Assembly (NCBI GenBank): GCA_934254925.1
Contig: CAKQMD010000013.1
Location: 1-43,179 of the forward strand
Source of the DNA: an uncultured Alphaproteobacteria bacterium
GTDB lineage: Bacteria; Pseudomonadota; Alphaproteobacteria; RF32; CAG-239
Direction of reading: 5' to 3'
DNA: 43,179 bases
A program made the translations under genes and the position numbers. Shown in pieces: positions 15,411-23,837 of this stretch (positions are counted from its first letter, which is position 1; every line of letters starts with the position of its first letter). The notes beneath the pieces are model-generated. The model saw only the letters and a list, made by a program, of their open reading frames with translations. It made no database searches and was not told the DNA's origin.

Positions 15411-16076
15411 TCAGAATTGGTTGCCCAAGAGTTCGGTGGTGACTGTTTTGGCGCGTTCGGCATTCATTTGCGACAAGATTGCCGAAGCGGCGGAAGGTTT
15501 CATTTCCTTCATCAGGGCTACCAGAATGTCCATGTCAAGCGTATTGAAGATTCTGGCGGCGTCTTTGGGTTTCATGGCCGTATAAAGTTTCACCAGGGAG
15601 TTCAGCTGTTCTTGTTCCTGCTGATTGTATTGATGGATGAGGTTTTCCAGCTTTTGTTCATAGGTTTGCAGCTGTTTGAGCTTTTTGTCGATTTCCTCTT
15701 CGGCGATTTTCAGCTGAATAGCTTTCTTGTCGATTTCTTTGGCACGAAGGTCCAAGGCTTCACGGCGCTCGGCCAGTTCCTGCAAAATGAGAATTTCCGA
15801 CTGGGAAAAGGCGCTGCCGCTTTCTGCCACGGCGCTGCCGGCCGGACCGGAAGAGGCTTTGCCGCCGCGCTCTAAAGCTTCGCTGAGTTCGGCAGTTTCC
15901 CGATTGAGCTTTTCTTCGGCGGAAGCCGTGTTGGGGCTGATGCTGAGCGATGCGGCCGCCGGATGCCGGAACTGGTCGAAGACGTTGTTGATTTTGACCG
16001 ACAGGGTCAGTGCCGCAAAAAAGATAAACAGCGGCAAGAGACGGAAATGAGTTTTGTTTTTTGTGCTTTTTTGCAT
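15411..16076 (-). CDS. motE: MotE-like flagellar motor/stator chaperone
   Basis: 221 residues. One N-terminal membrane span (RLLPLFIFFAALTLSV), a low-complexity linker, a long coiled coil (about residues 95-165) and a C-terminal MgtE-intracellular-N-like domain (AMKPKDAARIFNTLDMDILVALMKEMKPSAASAILSQM shape). This is the arrangement of MotE, in rhizobia a periplasmic chaperone for the motility protein MotC. The protein would be anchored in the inner membrane with its C-terminus in the periplasm. It starts 9 bases after the preceding gene. No motA, motB or motC lies in the window. Family assignment is good; the specific partner is inferred. Confidence 0.8.
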   Translation of the reverse strand: MQKSTKNKTHFRLLPLFIFFAALTLSVKINNVFDQFRHPAAASLSISPNTASAEEKLNRETAELSEALERGGKASSGPAGSAVAESGSAFSQSEILILQELAERREALDLRAKEIDKKAIQLKIAEEEIDKKLKQLQTYEQKLENLIHQYNQQEQEQLNSLVKLYTAMKPKDAARIFNTLDMDILVALMKEMKPSAASAILSQMNAERAKTVTTELLGNQF

Positions 16077-16085
16077 CTTAAACCT

Positions 16086-16559
16086 TTATTTAATTGAGCG
16101 CAGGGCTTTTAAGAGTTCCATTTCGGCTTCGGAGCGGGCGTCTTCCAACGGTGGTTCTCCGATCGAAGATTTTCGAGTGTTTCCGCCGACGGCAAAAGCG
16201 GAGGCTGCCGGCAAAGGCTGATCGGCCTTGAGGCCGCGGCTGTCGCGAATGACATGTTCCAGGCGGTCGGCCAAGTTGTCTGCCCGCTCGTTGATGAACA
16301 TCAGGTCGTCTTTGAGCTCTTTGGCGTTGTCGACGACTTCCTTCAACCCTTCGGAGGAGTGTTCAGTCACGGATTTGAGTTTGGGAATCGAGTTTTCGGC
16401 TTTGAACGTGGCTTCGTTCAAGGCCTGCACGAGTTTGGCCAGAGAGTTTTGGTTTTGGCGCAGAATGGTCAGGTTTTTGTTTAGCCTGTAGGCATAAATG
16501 ATCATCGGCACCAGGAGGGCAATGATAATCAGGTTAATGATCAGCTCAAGACTAGCCAT
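16086..16559 (-). CDS. Flagellar-cluster membrane protein, DUF6468-like
   Basis: 157 residues: one N-terminal membrane span (IINLIIIALLVPMIIYAYRL), then a predicted coiled coil of about 90 residues (NQNSLAKLVQALNEATFKAENSIPKL start, ending LADRLEHVIRD), and a disordered, charged tail ending MELLKALRSIK. Its position between fliM and motE matches a small bitopic protein conserved in alphaproteobacterial flagellar operons (DUF6468); I cannot verify that by search. The ATG overlaps the fliM stop by 8 bp, so it is translationally coupled to fliM. Role unknown, presumably in motor assembly or positioning. Confidence 0.65.
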   Translation of the reverse strand: MASLELIINLIIIALLVPMIIYAYRLNKNLTILRQNQNSLAKLVQALNEATFKAENSIPKLKSVTEHSSEGLKEVVDNAKELKDDLMFINERADNLADRLEHVIRDSRGLKADQPLPAASAFAVGGNTRKSSIGEPPLEDARSEAEMELLKALRSIK

Positions 16560-17703
16560 TTTTTTCTGCCTTTCCTTTGACTTTTATGACGATATGATCG
16601 GCTTTGCGGCCCATGGAACCATAGAGCAAGGGGACGTCGCCGCAGATCAGGGTGACGTCTTCATGCGGGGCCATTTCCAAGGGGAGGAAGGAGCCTTTTT
16701 CCCAGCCGGCGATCTCGCCGAGGTTGACAGTACGTTCTTTTAAGACGGCCCTGATTTCGACTTCGGTGTCCCAAAGTTCTTCCATCAGGTGATTTTCCCA
16801 AATGGCATCGCGGCCGAGGCGTTCGCCCATGAACATTTGCAGCAGGAGCTCCCGTACCGGTTCCAAGGTGGCATAAGGAATCATCAGGTCTATTTTGCCG
16901 CCGCGGTCTTCCATGTCAATGCGTAGGCGGGCGACGATGACGGCGTTGGACAAGCGCGAGATGGTGGCAAAACGTGGGTTGGTTTCCAAGCGGTCATAAA
17001 TGAAGTTGACGGAGGTGACGGGATCAAAAGCAGTGGACAAATCAGACAAGATCAGTTGGATCATGTCTTTGACGATGTTTAATTCAATCGTTGTATAGGG
17101 ACGGCCTTCAATACGCATGGCCGCGGTGCCGCGGCGGCCGCCGAGCAGGACGTCGACCATGGAGTAAATGATGGAGCTGTCCAAAGACATCAGGCCGTAG
17201 TTGTCCCATTCTTCGGCTTTGAAGACGGTCAACAGGGTCGGCAAGGTCAGCGAATCGATATATTCGCCAAAGCGCATGGACTCGATGCTGTCCAAAGAGA
17301 CTTCGACGTTGTCCTGTGTGAAGTTGCGCAAAGAGGTGGCCATCATGCGGATGAGGCGGTCGAACACGATTTCGAGCATTGGCAGACGCTCATAAGAGAC
17401 CATTGACGAGTTTAAGATGGCTCTGACACCGGTTTTGAGCGAACGAAAATCCGTTTCGTCGTCGGAGGAATAGCCGAGTAGGGAATCGATCTCTTCCTGA
17501 TTGAGGATTTTAGAATCGCCGTCTTCGGCGGGATTGGCGCCGTCGCTGCGGACTTCAATCATGTCCGTCCAATTGCCGGCCGTTTCATCCTCTTTAGCGG
17601 CGGGAGCTTCCGGCGTTGCATTTGCCGTTGCGGGCTGCGGCGTTTCCGGAGCGGCAGCTGCCGGGTTTGCTTTTGCTTCAGGTTGTTTTGTTTCTTCAGC
17701 CAC
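16552..17703 (-). CDS. fliM: Flagellar motor switch protein FliM with long N-terminal extension
   Basis: Component of the C-ring that binds phospho-CheY and, with FliG and FliN, sets rotation direction. 383 residues. The CheY-binding peptide is present as ILNQEEIDSLLGY but begins near residue 66, after an Ala/Pro/Glu-rich, probably disordered leader; in most FliM it is at the extreme N-terminus. The middle CheC-like domain (YERLPMLEIVFDRLIRMM through VDVLLGGRRG) and C-terminal SpoA domain (VEIRAVLKERTVNLGEIAGWEKGSFLPLE) are complete. Start is GTG 17703 with a GGAT-type site. It follows fliL by 13 bp and overlaps the next gene by 8 bp. Confidence 0.95.
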   Translation of the reverse strand: MAEETKQPEAKANPAAAAPETPQPATANATPEAPAAKEDETAGNWTDMIEVRSDGANPAEDGDSKILNQEEIDSLLGYSSDDETDFRSLKTGVRAILNSSMVSYERLPMLEIVFDRLIRMMATSLRNFTQDNVEVSLDSIESMRFGEYIDSLTLPTLLTVFKAEEWDNYGLMSLDSSIIYSMVDVLLGGRRGTAAMRIEGRPYTTIELNIVKDMIQLILSDLSTAFDPVTSVNFIYDRLETNPRFATISRLSNAVIVARLRIDMEDRGGKIDLMIPYATLEPVRELLLQMFMGERLGRDAIWENHLMEELWDTEVEIRAVLKERTVNLGEIAGWEKGSFLPLEMAPHEDVTLICGDVPLLYGSMGRKADHIVIKVKGKAEKNG

Positions 17704-17716
17704 GATACGTATCCTT

Positions 17717-18244
17717 TTAGTTGTTTTTCACAATTTCAAAAGTTTTGAAATTGAGGTTTGAAACCTTGACCGGTGCGGTTATCAGGTTAATACGGTACAA
17801 AAGTTCCTGTTTGAGCCAATAGAGGCCGGCGGTGTTTCCGACTTCTTCGGGCGTCAGTTCGACGGTGTGGGCCAATATGGCGTCATTGATTTTTGGGAGG
17901 AGGGCTTCCAAAAGCGGAATGTCTTCCATACGCGACAATTCAAGGTTAAGCTTGAGTTTAAGCAGACTGTCTTTCCCGGGGTCTCCCTTGAGGCTGACGC
18001 TGGTTTCCGGCAGGTCGTAAAAAATGGTGATTTGTTCCGGTTCTCCATTTTCGGCCGGGCGTGTTGCGACGGAATAAGCCAGGTTGTCTGACGGGGAATG
18101 GCTGTAAAAGGCGTAATAAGCGCTGACGGCCATTCCGATGACGATGACCGCCGGTATCAGAAAAACCAGGATTTTGCGACGATCAATACGTTTTTTGGGC
18201 GCGTTGTCTTCCAAATCGTCAAAATCATCGTCGAGTTTTACCAT
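17717..18244 (-). CDS. fliL: Flagellar basal-body-associated protein FliL
   Basis: Bitopic inner-membrane protein that surrounds the stator units and supports torque. From ATG 18244 (GAGG nine bases upstream; a GTG at 18268 is in frame but overlaps that site) it has 175 residues: an acidic cytosolic start, a basic stretch KKRIDRRK, one membrane span (ILVFLIPAVIVIGMAVSAYYAFY) and a periplasmic SPFH/stomatin-like FliL domain with LLKLKLNLELS, LPKINDAIL and the C-terminal LITAPVKVSNLNFKTFEIV. It is the first gene of the fliL-fliM run, so a promoter should lie in 18245-18540, but I found no clear one for this strand. Confidence 0.9.
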   Translation of the reverse strand: MVKLDDDFDDLEDNAPKKRIDRRKILVFLIPAVIVIGMAVSAYYAFYSHSPSDNLAYSVATRPAENGEPEQITIFYDLPETSVSLKGDPGKDSLLKLKLNLELSRMEDIPLLEALLPKINDAILAHTVELTPEEVGNTAGLYWLKQELLYRINLITAPVKVSNLNFKTFEIVKNN

Positions 18245-18486
18245 CTGAATTTTCCTCTGAGTTGTCACAGAATCTTAATCTGGCACCAGTCTATACCATT
18301 TTTTCCAAGAAATAAAAGTAAATCTCGCAGTTATTAAATGCAATATGCATAAAATGTGAGGTTTTTTTAACCAATAATTATAAAATTAAGTTTAAAATTA
18401 AATATCAGGGCGAGAAGGCCGAAAAACATTTGTTTCAGATTTGTTAAATTTGCGGTGAAAAGGTGTTAAAGGCTAGGTCTCAGCGG

Positions 18487-18502
18487 GATTTTGTGCTACA
18501 AT
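18487..18502 (+). promoter_or_regulatory. Possible extended -10 promoter of the pilus-like pair
   Basis: TG-C-TACAAT with TACAAT at 18497-18502, 43 bp upstream of the ATG at 18545; the -35 region is poor. Weak evidence. Confidence 0.35.
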
Positions 18503-18544
18503 AAAAACAGAGTTTCAAAGGTTTGAAAAAAAGCGGGAAAAGCC

Positions 18545-19219
18545 ATGTATATCTGGGTGATTTTAGCAACGTTCATTGCCATGCTGGCAGCTTTTAACCT
18601 GCCGGTGCGCGAAGACATGCGCGCTCTGACGGTTGAGCCTTTGGCCGAGGCTCATGCAGCCAAGCTGTTGGCAAAGCATCGTGCCGCTTTGGCTTTTGCC
18701 GGTACCCGTTTCCCGCCGGACAACGGTTCGGATTTGCAGACTTTGTGCGGCAGCGGTACGACGGGGTGCGAGATTATTGATACGGAATATTTGCCTTATG
18801 CGCCGTTTGGCTTTTATGATGATCCGACCTTCCGGAGCCGGGTTTTTTGCCTGAAAAAAGGGGATCCGAACGTTTTGGAAGACTGCGACACCTCCGGGGC
18901 ACGCTATTTGGTGACTTACGGACCGGTGCCGCGGAAATGGCGCAGCATCAGCGACGGTCGGCCGAGTGTGGATTTGGTTAACGCGATGAACCGGATGGCA
19001 AGCAAGGTAAAGCGTTTTGGCTACGCGGTGGAAGTGGCACAAGTGGAGGAAGAAACCGGCCGACCGGTGGAAAACAACCACTACGGTGCGGTGATGATGA
19101 TTCGGGGACGGGAGACGGAAGGCGCCTTCATTCCCAACGCCATTGCCGCGGATGCGGATTTTCAGAACCAGTGCGTGGAAAATTATTGTTTGATGTATAT
19201 GAGTGAGATCGGAAGTTAG
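18545..19219 (+). CDS. PilM-like exported/membrane protein of a type IVB pilus pair
   Basis: 224 residues. One N-terminal membrane span or signal anchor (YIWVILATFIAMLAAF), then a helical segment with EPLAEAHAAKLLAKHRAALAF. The rest contains six cysteines, of which LQTLCGSGTTGCEI and NQCVENYCLMYMS could make disulfides after export. The N-terminal arrangement resembles PilM of the R64 thin-pilus system (PF07419-like), but it is longer and the resemblance is from memory. It ends 14 bases before the start of the PilV-like gene, so the two are an operon. Ribosome site is weak (GGGAAAA). A function in pilus basal body or adhesin handling is inferred. Confidence 0.5.
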   Translation: MYIWVILATFIAMLAAFNLPVREDMRALTVEPLAEAHAAKLLAKHRAALAFAGTRFPPDNGSDLQTLCGSGTTGCEIIDTEYLPYAPFGFYDDPTFRSRVFCLKKGDPNVLEDCDTSGARYLVTYGPVPRKWRSISDGRPSVDLVNAMNRMASKVKRFGYAVEVAQVEEETGRPVENNHYGAVMMIRGRETEGAFIPNAIAADADFQNQCVENYCLMYMSEIGS

Positions 19220-19233
19220 ATCGGGAGGAGAAG

Positions 19234-22200
19234 ATGAAAAACTTTTGGAAAGTTATCGGTCAGAAAGGCAGCCTGATGGTGGAAGCCCTGGCCATGCTCG
19301 GCCTGATTTCGATGGTGACGCCGATTTTGTACAAAAAGGCGGCGGAGCGGACTTCCGAGTTGCAGGACATTGCCTCCGCGGCGCAGATCCGTACGGTGGT
19401 CAAAGGTCTGGAAGACTATATGAAGGATAATTACAACACCTTGGCGGCTCTGCCGGAAGAATATTGGGACAATGACACCCTCGGGTTGACAATGGACGAT
19501 TTGAAGGAATATTTGCCTTACGGCTTTAGTACCGATACCAAAACCTTCAGCAAATTTGACATTTTGATTAAGCGTCAGCTGACTGCCGAAGATGACCGAA
19601 TCACGCTCAGCGGCTTTGTCGGCGCGCCGATTCGCAACGACATGCCCAAGCCCCGAGTTTCAAAACTGGCGGCGATGATCGGCGGTAACGGCGCTTTGAT
19701 TGAGAAACCGATCGGGTCGGACAAGTTGGTGGTTGAAGGTGTGCAAGGCGCTTGGGGGTCGGATGATCCGGTGGCCGACTATGGTTTGAATGCCAATGAT
19801 TATGCCAATGCCTCGGTGGCGGCTTCGACGATTTATTCGGTGTCTTCGTCTTCACAGGCCGGCGGCGAAGACTTGTTGCACCGTACCGACCAGCATGACA
19901 ACGGCGTTTTGAATACCATGCTGACCGATTTGCGTTTCAGTGACAATTCTGACTTGGTAAACGTTAATAACCTGATTGCCGGCGCCAACGGCATCAGCTT
20001 GTTGCCGAACGGTCAGGAAGCGGCGGACGGCAGGGACGATTCCTTGTTATTTGTGCAGGGAAAAAGCAAAATCAGCGGACTGATGGAAGCGGCATCGGCC
20101 AACGTGTTGGGTGAGTTTAACGCGTCGCCGCTGACCGAAGGCGGAACGGATTATATTATCCATGCTCGGGACGGTAATATCGAGATGGGCGGAGGAGCCG
20201 ACGATGCGCCTTATAAGATTAATTTCAGCAGCGACGGTACGGTCAAGATGAAGGCAAGCAATAGTGCAACTATGGCCGGGCAGGAAGTCTATCTGCGGAC
20301 GGACGCCGATATGGGAGACCTTAGCAAAGGGTCTTATTTGGCTCTGAATCGTTGTGAGTCAGGTGCCGGATGCAATGGATTTAAGGTGGCGGCCAGAGGC
20401 AATGCGCTTATTGAGACAAACGATAACGGGGAGTCAAATGCGGTTTTGAGCATGGGTAGCGGCGGCGCAATGTTAGGCGGCAGAGATTTTGCCGCCGTCG
20501 GCGATATGGATATGGCTTTAAAGTCGGCTAACCGTTTGTTGCTTGGCGATACCATTCCGCAGACATTGGCCAATTATATGAGCTCAGATCTGGGGATGAT
20601 TTTGGAAACGACCAAAGAGGGGTATATTACTTCGCCGAAACAGTTGCAAATGAACAGCGGCAATGCTGATATAGCTTTAGCGCCGGATACGCTTGCACTG
20701 AAAGTTGAAGACGAAGATGCATCGCTTGTTGGACTTACGTCTTCCAGTATAGGGTTGTTACAAACGGCAGAGCATGGTTTGTCTACAATTGAAATGAGTG
20801 GTGGAGAAATAAAGCTTAATGCGGATAAAAAATTATCCATGCAGGGGGATGGGATAAGCATTCAAAATAATGATTCTGAAGGGAAGATTGACGTTACCTC
20901 TTTTAAAGATACCGTTTTCACGACTAAAGAAAAATTTGAGTCTACTGCTAACGAATTCTTGCTTAGTACTTCCTGGTCAAACGGAGTGTCTAAGATTCAT
21001 GGTGGCAGCGGAGGATATTCATCGCCGGAGTCATTAGAGGTATCTTATGCGCAGGGTGGGACAACTTCATCTGCTTTATTTGACCAAGAGACGGCCAGGA
21101 TGGGAGTTAGTAATGCGAATGCTTCAACTTATGTCGAGGTTGGGAAAAAACATCTCAGCAATAAATTGATGTCAGGCAGTGGCGGCCATTTTACGGTTAA
21201 TACCGATGGAACGACCAATTCGGCATTGTTTGATGTTAGTGAAGATGGCACTTATTTTAATGCTGTTTATGGTAACGTGAAATCCGGCCCTCCTCTTGCA
21301 ATGGTTTATGATGGTGGTTTGGATGTTTTCACAGATGATGCCCATAATTATTTCTCTCCGGGTTCTGACCGAATCAGTATTTCCCGTTCCGGGGCTATTG
21401 GAGTGCCGACGGCACATGGATCTTCAGTGAGTGGGGATGTTCGGGGCTTGATTTCGGCGGACCGTTTTGTCGCCAACGGTGATTATACCGCCGATTTGGC
21501 CAGAAAAGCCAGCGGACAAAGAGGATCGGTACCATATGATAAATATATGGTGGATCCGGCTTATACTTCGGTCATGCATGACATTAAACTGACGACCCGC
21601 GGCGGAGCCCGTTTGAGCGATATTTTGCCGGAATTCATCAATAAGGGAATTTACGTGATTGACAATACCTATACGGCAGATTCAGTTAAGGACTGGGAAA
21701 AGCTGGTTCCGACGTCTTCCGGGGTGATCAGCGGACCGCAGGAGTGTACGAGTAACAACTATGCTTGCGAAACTTCGCCGTGGCTGGGTTTTATTCCGAC
21801 GCCGCAATGTCCGCCGGGCTATTCCAAGGTGGTGACGATTGCGCCGATCCGCTGGAAAATGTCGGAAGCTTATAAAGTGGTCAGTGATGTGGCCGGTGCC
21901 GATTTTCAAAACAGATTTTGGGCGGCTCGTTATCCGGCACGGTTTAACCCGTCTTATTCTACCGGATCGGGAAGTGCTAGCAGCGGTCATACTCACAGTG
22001 TCGTGATGGATTCTGACCCCGGCGAGAACGGCATGCCGTTAACCTTCCAGACCAATACCTGGCTGAATACCACGGTTTCGGCAGCTCGCGGCGGCGCTGA
22101 CAGCGATAAGAATGCTTCTTTGTCGGAGGAAGTTTTCATGGGTTGGCATGCGGTGATGGGTTTCCTTTATATCGGGGATTACTACAGCCAATATACGCAA

Positions 22201-22455
22201 GAGATCGGCAAAGGCGATTTGTCGGGGCAGATTATTTGGAACCTGTTCCCGGTTTATAATAAGGAACTGGTGGCTTTGTCCAACGTCTATTGCTACTTTG
22301 ACCGTCGTCCGGGAACAACGGCTTGGAATTCGTCAGTGGTTGATACCACATATGATCAGATGCAGAATATACGAACTTCTACGGATAAGTCGGCCGACAG
22401 CAAATATTTGGAGCGGTTACATAATCCGACCCTGGATTATGACGATCCGTGGTAG
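19234..22455 (+). CDS. Giant PilV-like minor pilin/adhesin
   Basis: 1073 residues. The N-terminus has a class III type signal: a short basic leader, then Gly-Ser cleavage with Glu at +5 (QKG then SLMVEALAMLGLISMV) and a hydrophobic helix, as in type IV pilins. Residues about 40-150 follow the shufflon-protein N-terminal (PilV constant region) pattern: IRTVVKGLEDYMKDNY, LKEYLPYGF, and VSKLAAMIGGNGALI. Residues about 200-780 are repetitive, Gly/Ser/Asn-rich and beta-predicted, like a phage tail fibre stalk (two TTxSALFD units). The C-terminal ~270 residues hold cysteines and WHAVMGFLYIGDYY, ending near YCYFDRRPG. A strong GGGAGGAG site precedes ATG 19234. Typical PilV is under half this size. 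No pilus assembly genes are nearby. Confidence 0.7.
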   Translation: MKNFWKVIGQKGSLMVEALAMLGLISMVTPILYKKAAERTSELQDIASAAQIRTVVKGLEDYMKDNYNTLAALPEEYWDNDTLGLTMDDLKEYLPYGFSTDTKTFSKFDILIKRQLTAEDDRITLSGFVGAPIRNDMPKPRVSKLAAMIGGNGALIEKPIGSDKLVVEGVQGAWGSDDPVADYGLNANDYANASVAASTIYSVSSSSQAGGEDLLHRTDQHDNGVLNTMLTDLRFSDNSDLVNVNNLIAGANGISLLPNGQEAADGRDDSLLFVQGKSKISGLMEAASANVLGEFNASPLTEGGTDYIIHARDGNIEMGGGADDAPYKINFSSDGTVKMKASNSATMAGQEVYLRTDADMGDLSKGSYLALNRCESGAGCNGFKVAARGNALIETNDNGESNAVLSMGSGGAMLGGRDFAAVGDMDMALKSANRLLLGDTIPQTLANYMSSDLGMILETTKEGYITSPKQLQMNSGNADIALAPDTLALKVEDEDASLVGLTSSSIGLLQTAEHGLSTIEMSGGEIKLNADKKLSMQGDGISIQNNDSEGKIDVTSFKDTVFTTKEKFESTANEFLLSTSWSNGVSKIHGGSGGYSSPESLEVSYAQGGTTSSALFDQETARMGVSNANASTYVEVGKKHLSNKLMSGSGGHFTVNTDGTTNSALFDVSEDGTYFNAVYGNVKSGPPLAMVYDGGLDVFTDDAHNYFSPGSDRISISRSGAIGVPTAHGSSVSGDVRGLISADRFVANGDYTADLARKASGQRGSVPYDKYMVDPAYTSVMHDIKLTTRGGARLSDILPEFINKGIYVIDNTYTADSVKDWEKLVPTSSGVISGPQECTSNNYACETSPWLGFIPTPQCPPGYSKVVTIAPIRWKMSEAYKVVSDVAGADFQNRFWAARYPARFNPSYSTGSGSASSGHTHSVVMDSDPGENGMPLTFQTNTWLNTTVSAARGGADSDKNASLSEEVFMGWHAVMGFLYIGDYYSQYTQEIGKGDLSGQIIWNLFPVYNKELVALSNVYCYFDRRPGTTAWNSSVVDTTYDQMQNIRTSTDKSADSKYLERLHNPTLDYDDPW

Positions 22456-22474
22456 TCGGGGGATCGTTTCTTTT

Positions 22475-22511
22475 CCCGCCATCGGCAGCTGCCGACGGTG
22501 GGAATTTTTTT
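22475..22511 (+). terminator. Intrinsic terminator of the pilus-like operon
   Basis: CCCGCC-A-TCGGCAG pairs with CTGCCGA-C-GGTGGG (22475-22502) followed by a T7 run at 22505-22511, 20 bp after the stop codon. Confidence 0.85.
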
Positions 22512-22590
22512 ATGGCTAAGTTTTTTTTGGAGAGATTTACGGCAGTAGCAGAACAATGCCGTTTGTCAGACTTTGGAGAATATGAGGTAT

Positions 22591-22633
22591 GAAAAAGCAT
22601 GACAAAAGCCCTGCACCGTTAGGGTCAGGGCTT
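22591..22633 (-). terminator. Probable terminator of the Fo operon
   Basis: AAGCCCTG (22606-22613) pairs with CAGGGCTT (22626-22633). On the minus strand it is followed by TTTT and a later T5. It lies just past the atpF stop. Confidence 0.6.
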
Positions 22634-22655
22634 GTGGCACGAGTTTAGGTGTTTT

Positions 22656-23264
22656 TTAAGAGATCTTAGCAATCTTATCGATGGAGGCGTCAATCAGCCG
22701 TGCCTGATCAGCCGTATTCAACTTTTCCGCAAGTGCCAAGCGCAGGGTTTTGATGCTCAGGCTGCTGGCCAGGGCGGTAATTTCGGCGTCGGCTTTGGCA
22801 CGGGCGGCTTCAATCCGGGAGGCGGCCTCGTTTTCTTTGATCTTCATTTCCGCTTCCAGCTTCTCCAGGGTTTCTTTTTTCAGCAGGGCAATTTCGTCTG
22901 CGGCTTTATTTAAAATATCCTGCGCTTCGTCGCCGGCGTTGATGAACTTTTTTTCATATTCGACCAAAAGCTTTTGGGCGTCTTCCTTTAGGGTAGCGGC
23001 GTCTTCAATCCTTTGAACGATCGTGTCGATGCGTTTGCGCAGCATGGTGTCGAGCAGGCGGGAAACCGGGCGGAAAAGCAAAACTACCACTAAAACGAAA
23101 GACACGCCGACCCAAAATTCCGGGCTTTGATAAAAGCTCTCATGCGAGGAGAGTTGTTTGGCGGTTTCTTCAATCATGTTGCTGACGTTGTCTGCCGCGT
23201 TGATGACCGCGTTTTGCGTTGCGTCGATAATTTGTTTGCCGGTTGCCGTTTCTTCAATAGCCAT
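22656..23264 (-). CDS. atpF: ATP synthase Fo subunit b
   Basis: Peripheral stalk subunit linking the membrane a subunit to F1. From ATG 23264 (TAGGAA site eight bases upstream, 10 bases after the b' stop) it has 202 residues. A membrane span sits at about residues 48-65 (FWVGVSFVLVVVLLFRPV), preceded by an unusually long helical N-terminal part (MAIEETATGKQ..., about 45 residues), followed by the long Ala/Glu/Lys-rich coiled coil typical of b (RKRIDTIVQRIEDA through LALAEKLN). The frame stays open upstream to 23366, but that part is the reverse reading of the b' end. Last gene of the Fo operon. Confidence 0.9.
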   Translation of the reverse strand: MAIEETATGKQIIDATQNAVINAADNVSNMIEETAKQLSSHESFYQSPEFWVGVSFVLVVVLLFRPVSRLLDTMLRKRIDTIVQRIEDAATLKEDAQKLLVEYEKKFINAGDEAQDILNKAADEIALLKKETLEKLEAEMKIKENEAASRIEAARAKADAEITALASSLSIKTLRLALAEKLNTADQARLIDASIDKIAKIS

Positions 23265-23274
23265 GGCGATGTTC

Positions 23275-23763
23275 CTAATCGTTCGCCGCCTTTTGCAAGG
23301 CGGACTTGATGTCGTTGGTTGAAATTTTTTGTTTGAGGTCAAGACGGGAAACCAGTTCCTCGGCAAGGCCGGCCGAGAGTTCTCGTACGTCTTTCAGAGC
23401 TTGTTCCTTGCGTTCGGCGATGGCTTTTTCGCCTGCAACGATTTTTTTCTGCAGGCGCTGTTCCAGCTCTTCCTGTCGGCGGGTGATTTCCTCGTTTAGG
23501 CGGCGTTTGGTTTCTTCCAGCTCGGTTTCTGCCTGTTGCCGGGCTTCTGCCAAGGCAGTGTGATAGCGTTCCAGGGTTTCTTCCGCCTGTTGTTTGGTCT
23601 CATGCGCCTTGTTGAGGTATTCGTCGATTTTGCGCTGGCGCTGCGCCAAAATGTCAGCAATTTTGGGAGTGATGAATTTGCTCATAATAAACAGCATGGT
23701 AAAAAAACAGATTACCAGCCAAAAAAGTTGCGAGGTAAAAGTCGAGGCGTCTAACTGAGGCAT
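23275..23763 (-). CDS. atpF': ATP synthase Fo subunit b'
   Basis: 162 residues from ATG 23763 (GGGAG site). An N-terminal span (SQLFWLVICFFTMLFIMSKF) followed by TPKIADILAQRQRKIDEYL and a long charged helix. Presence of both b and b' in the order c-b'-b is characteristic of alphaproteobacteria, cyanobacteria and chloroplasts, where a heterodimer forms the stator stalk. It is followed closely by b and preceded by atpE. Together with the other Fo genes it forms an operon separate from F1, which is not in this window. Confidence 0.92.
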   Translation of the reverse strand: MPQLDASTFTSQLFWLVICFFTMLFIMSKFITPKIADILAQRQRKIDEYLNKAHETKQQAEETLERYHTALAEARQQAETELEETKRRLNEEITRRQEELEQRLQKKIVAGEKAIAERKEQALKDVRELSAGLAEELVSRLDLKQKISTNDIKSALQKAAND

Positions 23764-23837
23764 CAATAATCTCCCGTTTGTTTTTCCTTTGGCTCCTTCC
23801 GGTTTTTGGGGCCGGAAGGAGAGTCAAGGAACTTTTA

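Noticed and set aside
22512..22592. A 26-codon frame after the PilV-like gene
   Set aside because: Its start lies in the terminator T-run with no ribosome site.
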